From: an uncultured Nitrososphaerales archaeon
GTDB lineage: Archaea; Thermoproteota; Nitrososphaeria; Nitrososphaerales; JAAOZN01
Assembly (NCBI GenBank): GCA_938029515.1
Contig: CALJAQ010000080.1
Location: forward strand, 1-5,086
Direction: 5' to 3'
Length of the DNA stretch: 5,086 nucleotides
The notes under the pieces are model-generated. The model searched no databases, was not told the origin of the DNA, and saw only the letters and a list, made by a program, of their open reading frames with translations. Of the stretch, positions 4,960 through 5,086 are shown piece by piece. The position numbers and the translations under genes were made by a program. Every line of letters begins with the position of its first letter. Position 1 is the first letter of the stretch.

Positions 4960-5086
4960 CTAGCCCCGTGGTGTTAAGGCGGTCATTACGATAATAAGTA
5001 TTATTAGTGCTATGAAGAAGAGCGTATATATTCGTGAGAGCCTCTTAGCCCGCTGCTGGCTCTTAACCTCACTCTCTCTACACTCA
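4960..5086 (-). CDS. C-terminal tail of a single-span membrane protein (partial)
   Basis: The minus strand is open from the window edge to the stop codon at 4962-4960, giving the last 41 residues of a protein whose start lies outside the window. The visible part is a charged segment (ECRESEVKSQQRAKRLSR) followed by one strongly hydrophobic helix (YTLFFIALIILIIVMTALT) and a four-residue end PRG preceded by T. Basic residues before the helix and almost nothing after it suggest a tail-anchored topology with the bulk in the cytoplasm. I do not recognise the family. It precedes tRNA-Leu on the same strand, with 47 bases between. As only 41 residues are seen, a chance open frame cannot be excluded, but the polar-then-hydrophobic pattern is protein-like. 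Confidence 0.55.
   Translation of the reverse strand, partial: ECRESEVKSQQRAKRLSRIYTLFFIALIILIIVMTALTPRG

Noticed and set aside
1..5086. CRISPR array, insertion sequence or integration site at the tRNA genes.
   Set aside because: No regularly spaced direct repeats, no transposase or integrase remnants and no duplicated tRNA ends were seen.

Overview
The window looks archaeal, probably from a thermophilic TACK lineage near Caldarchaeales/Nitrososphaeria or Thermoproteia; the exact group is an inference. The grounds are a stomatin-NfeD protease operon of the Pyrococcus type, AGGAGGTGA-type Shine-Dalgarno (SD) sites with TTG and GTG starts, TATA-like boxes before the RNA genes, a DUF6659/roadblock-like small protein, KaiC-type RecA ATPase remnants, and a tRNA interrupted by several short introns of the bulge-helix-bulge (BHB) type.

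Left part (1-1892): two adjacent broken genes on the + strand. The first (118-484) is a small protein of unknown function with an in-frame TGA and a frameshift. The second (488-1892) is a two-domain KaiC-like ATPase. It has an ATA where the start codon should be, two in-frame TAA codons and four frameshifts, but the protein can still be read almost end to end by changing frame, so the loss looks recent. The next 2.7 kb contains no such lesions.

Middle (1973-4664): an intact small roadblock/LC7-like protein (1973-2344), a tRNA-Cys(GCA) gene with encoded CCA (2402-2476), then a tight two-gene operon. The operon encodes a membrane-anchored stomatin (SPFH) protein (2551-3333) and, 14 bases later, a full-length NfeD/STOPP membrane serine protease with an apparent Ser100-Lys141 dyad (3348-4664). 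In Pyrococcus the homologous protease cleaves the C-terminus of its stomatin partner, so the two probably act together in membrane quality control.

Right part (4665-5086): the + strand holds no convincing gene. The minus strand carries what I read as a tRNA-Leu(CAA) gene (4750-4912) split by four small introns, in the 8/9 linker, the D-loop, the 5' strand of the anticodon stem and the T-loop. Removing them gives an 85-nt type II tRNA with a perfect acceptor stem, T-stem and anticodon stem. A 12-bp interrupted inverted repeat pairs intron 2 with intron 3 plus the anticodon loop. Upstream of it on the same strand is the C-terminal tail of a single-span membrane protein that runs off the window edge. 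The multi-intron tRNA is the most unusual feature here.
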